Assembly (NCBI GenBank): GCA_023014485.1
Contig: JAJOZX010005606.1
Coordinates: forward strand, 124,001-188,000
Direction: 5' to 3'
From: Bathynomus jamesi
Taxonomy: Eukaryota > Arthropoda > Malacostraca > Isopoda > Cirolanidae
Length of the DNA: 64,000 bases
Shown piece by piece: positions 63,430-64,000 of this stretch (the first letter of the stretch is position 1; each line of letters opens with the position of its first letter). Under the pieces are notes generated by a model. It searched no databases and was not told the DNA's origin. It saw only the letters and a list, made by a program, of their open reading frames with translations. The translations under genes were made by a program, and so were the position numbers.

Positions 63430-63890
63430 AAAATTTCTTAATGAGTTTCAAAAACAGCTGATTTTCAAAGTTTTTGCAATGATTCTTCTGAGTGGTTTAA
63501 AAATTGATAAACAAAAATCCAATTCAAAAAGGCTATGGAACATTCTGAAAGAGTTAATTAATAAAGACGATTAAAACAAATCCTTTGTCCTTCCTCACAC
63601 AATGTGGAAATTCTTACAGTGACCCCAAAGACATAGCCAATTTATTAAACAACGTTGCAAATATCGGCTCCAATACTGCTGCCTTGATTCCAATTACAGA
63701 CACTCATTACCTACAATACATACCACAACCAAATCCAAATTACTTTTTCTTTGATCCAATCCTACCGTACGATATCTCTCCAGCAACAAAAATCTAAAAA
63801 GTAAAGATTCTGACATTAATACATTGATACGATCCCGGTGAAAATATACAAATTAGCACCCGATGATATTGCAATACCACTCAGTAAGTT
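63430..63890 (+). pseudogene. Non-LTR retrotransposon fragment, region before RT
   Basis: The plus-strand frame at 63585-63797 reads FLTQCGNSYSDPKDIANLLN, NNVANIGSNTAALIPITDTH and PNPNYFFFDPILPYDISPAT. This is the linker that precedes RT domain 0 in Jockey/CR1-like LINEs (IADxFNxYFxNIGxxLA, then NSxFFxPxxxxEI). After a stop, another frame gives IPVKIYKLAPDDIAIPLSKL, the start of the RT (P-x-K-x-x-K). The fragment ends at a (GTT)n stretch at 63885, where unrelated sequence begins. Upstream of 63430 no endonuclease is recognisable. Confidence 0.65.
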
Positions 63891-64000
63891 GTTGTTGTTG
63901 TTGGTGGTTAGCCGATCAGCCCACTCTGATCGAGCAAGCCGGCGGCTTGGACCAGAGGTTCAGCGCACTAGTGATGTTGTGTTGTGTTCCATGTTATGCT
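63885..64000. repeat. (GTT)n followed by a probable repeat end
   Basis: TTGTTGTTGTTGTTGGTGGT is followed by GC-rich GCCGATCAGCCCACTCTGAT, then CGAGCAAGCCGGCGGCTTGG, unlike its AT-rich surroundings. It resembles the start of another dispersed repeat running out of the window. Confidence 0.4.

Overview
This is a eukaryotic, intron-capable, AT-rich window made almost entirely of transposable elements and simple repeats. It most likely comes from an arthropod. The support is recurrent short runs of the arthropod telomere-type motif CCTAA/TTAGG, many (TA)n, (GA)n and (GATA)n microsatellites, and the element mix: Ty3/gypsy, Penelope-like, Polinton/Maverick, Tc1/mariner, hAT, MULE-like foldback elements and 5S-rRNA-derived SINEs. 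A decapod crustacean would fit, but the sequence does not prove it. No conserved single-copy host gene was recognised. One small spliced gene model at 43.1-44.1 kb is the only clearly intron-containing locus.

Layout. 0.15-0.94 kb: deleted hAT element. 3.2-8.0 kb: decayed Ty3/gypsy retrotransposon, itself hit by a palindromic insertion (12-bp target duplication) and by a 747-bp element encoding a FLYWCH finger (8-bp duplication). 8.06-9.22 kb: Penelope-like copy A. 11.54-16.87 kb: a 5.33-kb element with ~180-bp terminal inverted repeats that carries one long, frameshifted gene. Its protein combines a Cys/His N-terminus, a possible RNase-H-like middle, a recognisable FEN1/XPG-type nuclease and a C-terminal CXC (tesmin/TSO1-like) cysteine module. 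I know of no named transposon superfamily with this content, and it is the leading candidate for an undescribed system. 17.2-19.45 kb: two Penelope-like copies head to head. All three Penelope 3' ends carry a hammerhead-ribozyme-like motif. 21.7-27.4 kb: a TIR element, a repetitive gene-family relic and two Tc1-like relics. 28.3-31.5 kb: pogo/Tigger-like MITE and an APE-type LINE relic. 32.6-35.2 kb: foldback and hAT MITEs. 37.4-40.1 kb: tRNA-related SINE units split by a hAT element, then a Tc1 N-terminal fragment.

45.07-58.08 kb holds a dead Polinton/Maverick. Its left half is on the minus strand: capsid proteins, basic core protein, chromodomain integrase and packaging ATPase. Its right half is on the plus strand: protein-primed-type DNA polymerase B and unrecognised accessory genes. 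The polymerase gene is interrupted by two later insertions, a 603-bp foldback MITE with a 9-bp duplication and a 967-bp palindromic mariner, and almost every gene is frameshifted. 58.3-64.0 kb: LINE 3' ends, a second copy of the same foldback MITE, other MITEs, a 5S-derived SINE and transposase fragments.

Several insertions can be proved from the window itself because target-site duplications, and in two cases uninterrupted paralogous sites, are present. Nearly every coding region is a relic. The interest lies in element architecture rather than in living pathways.
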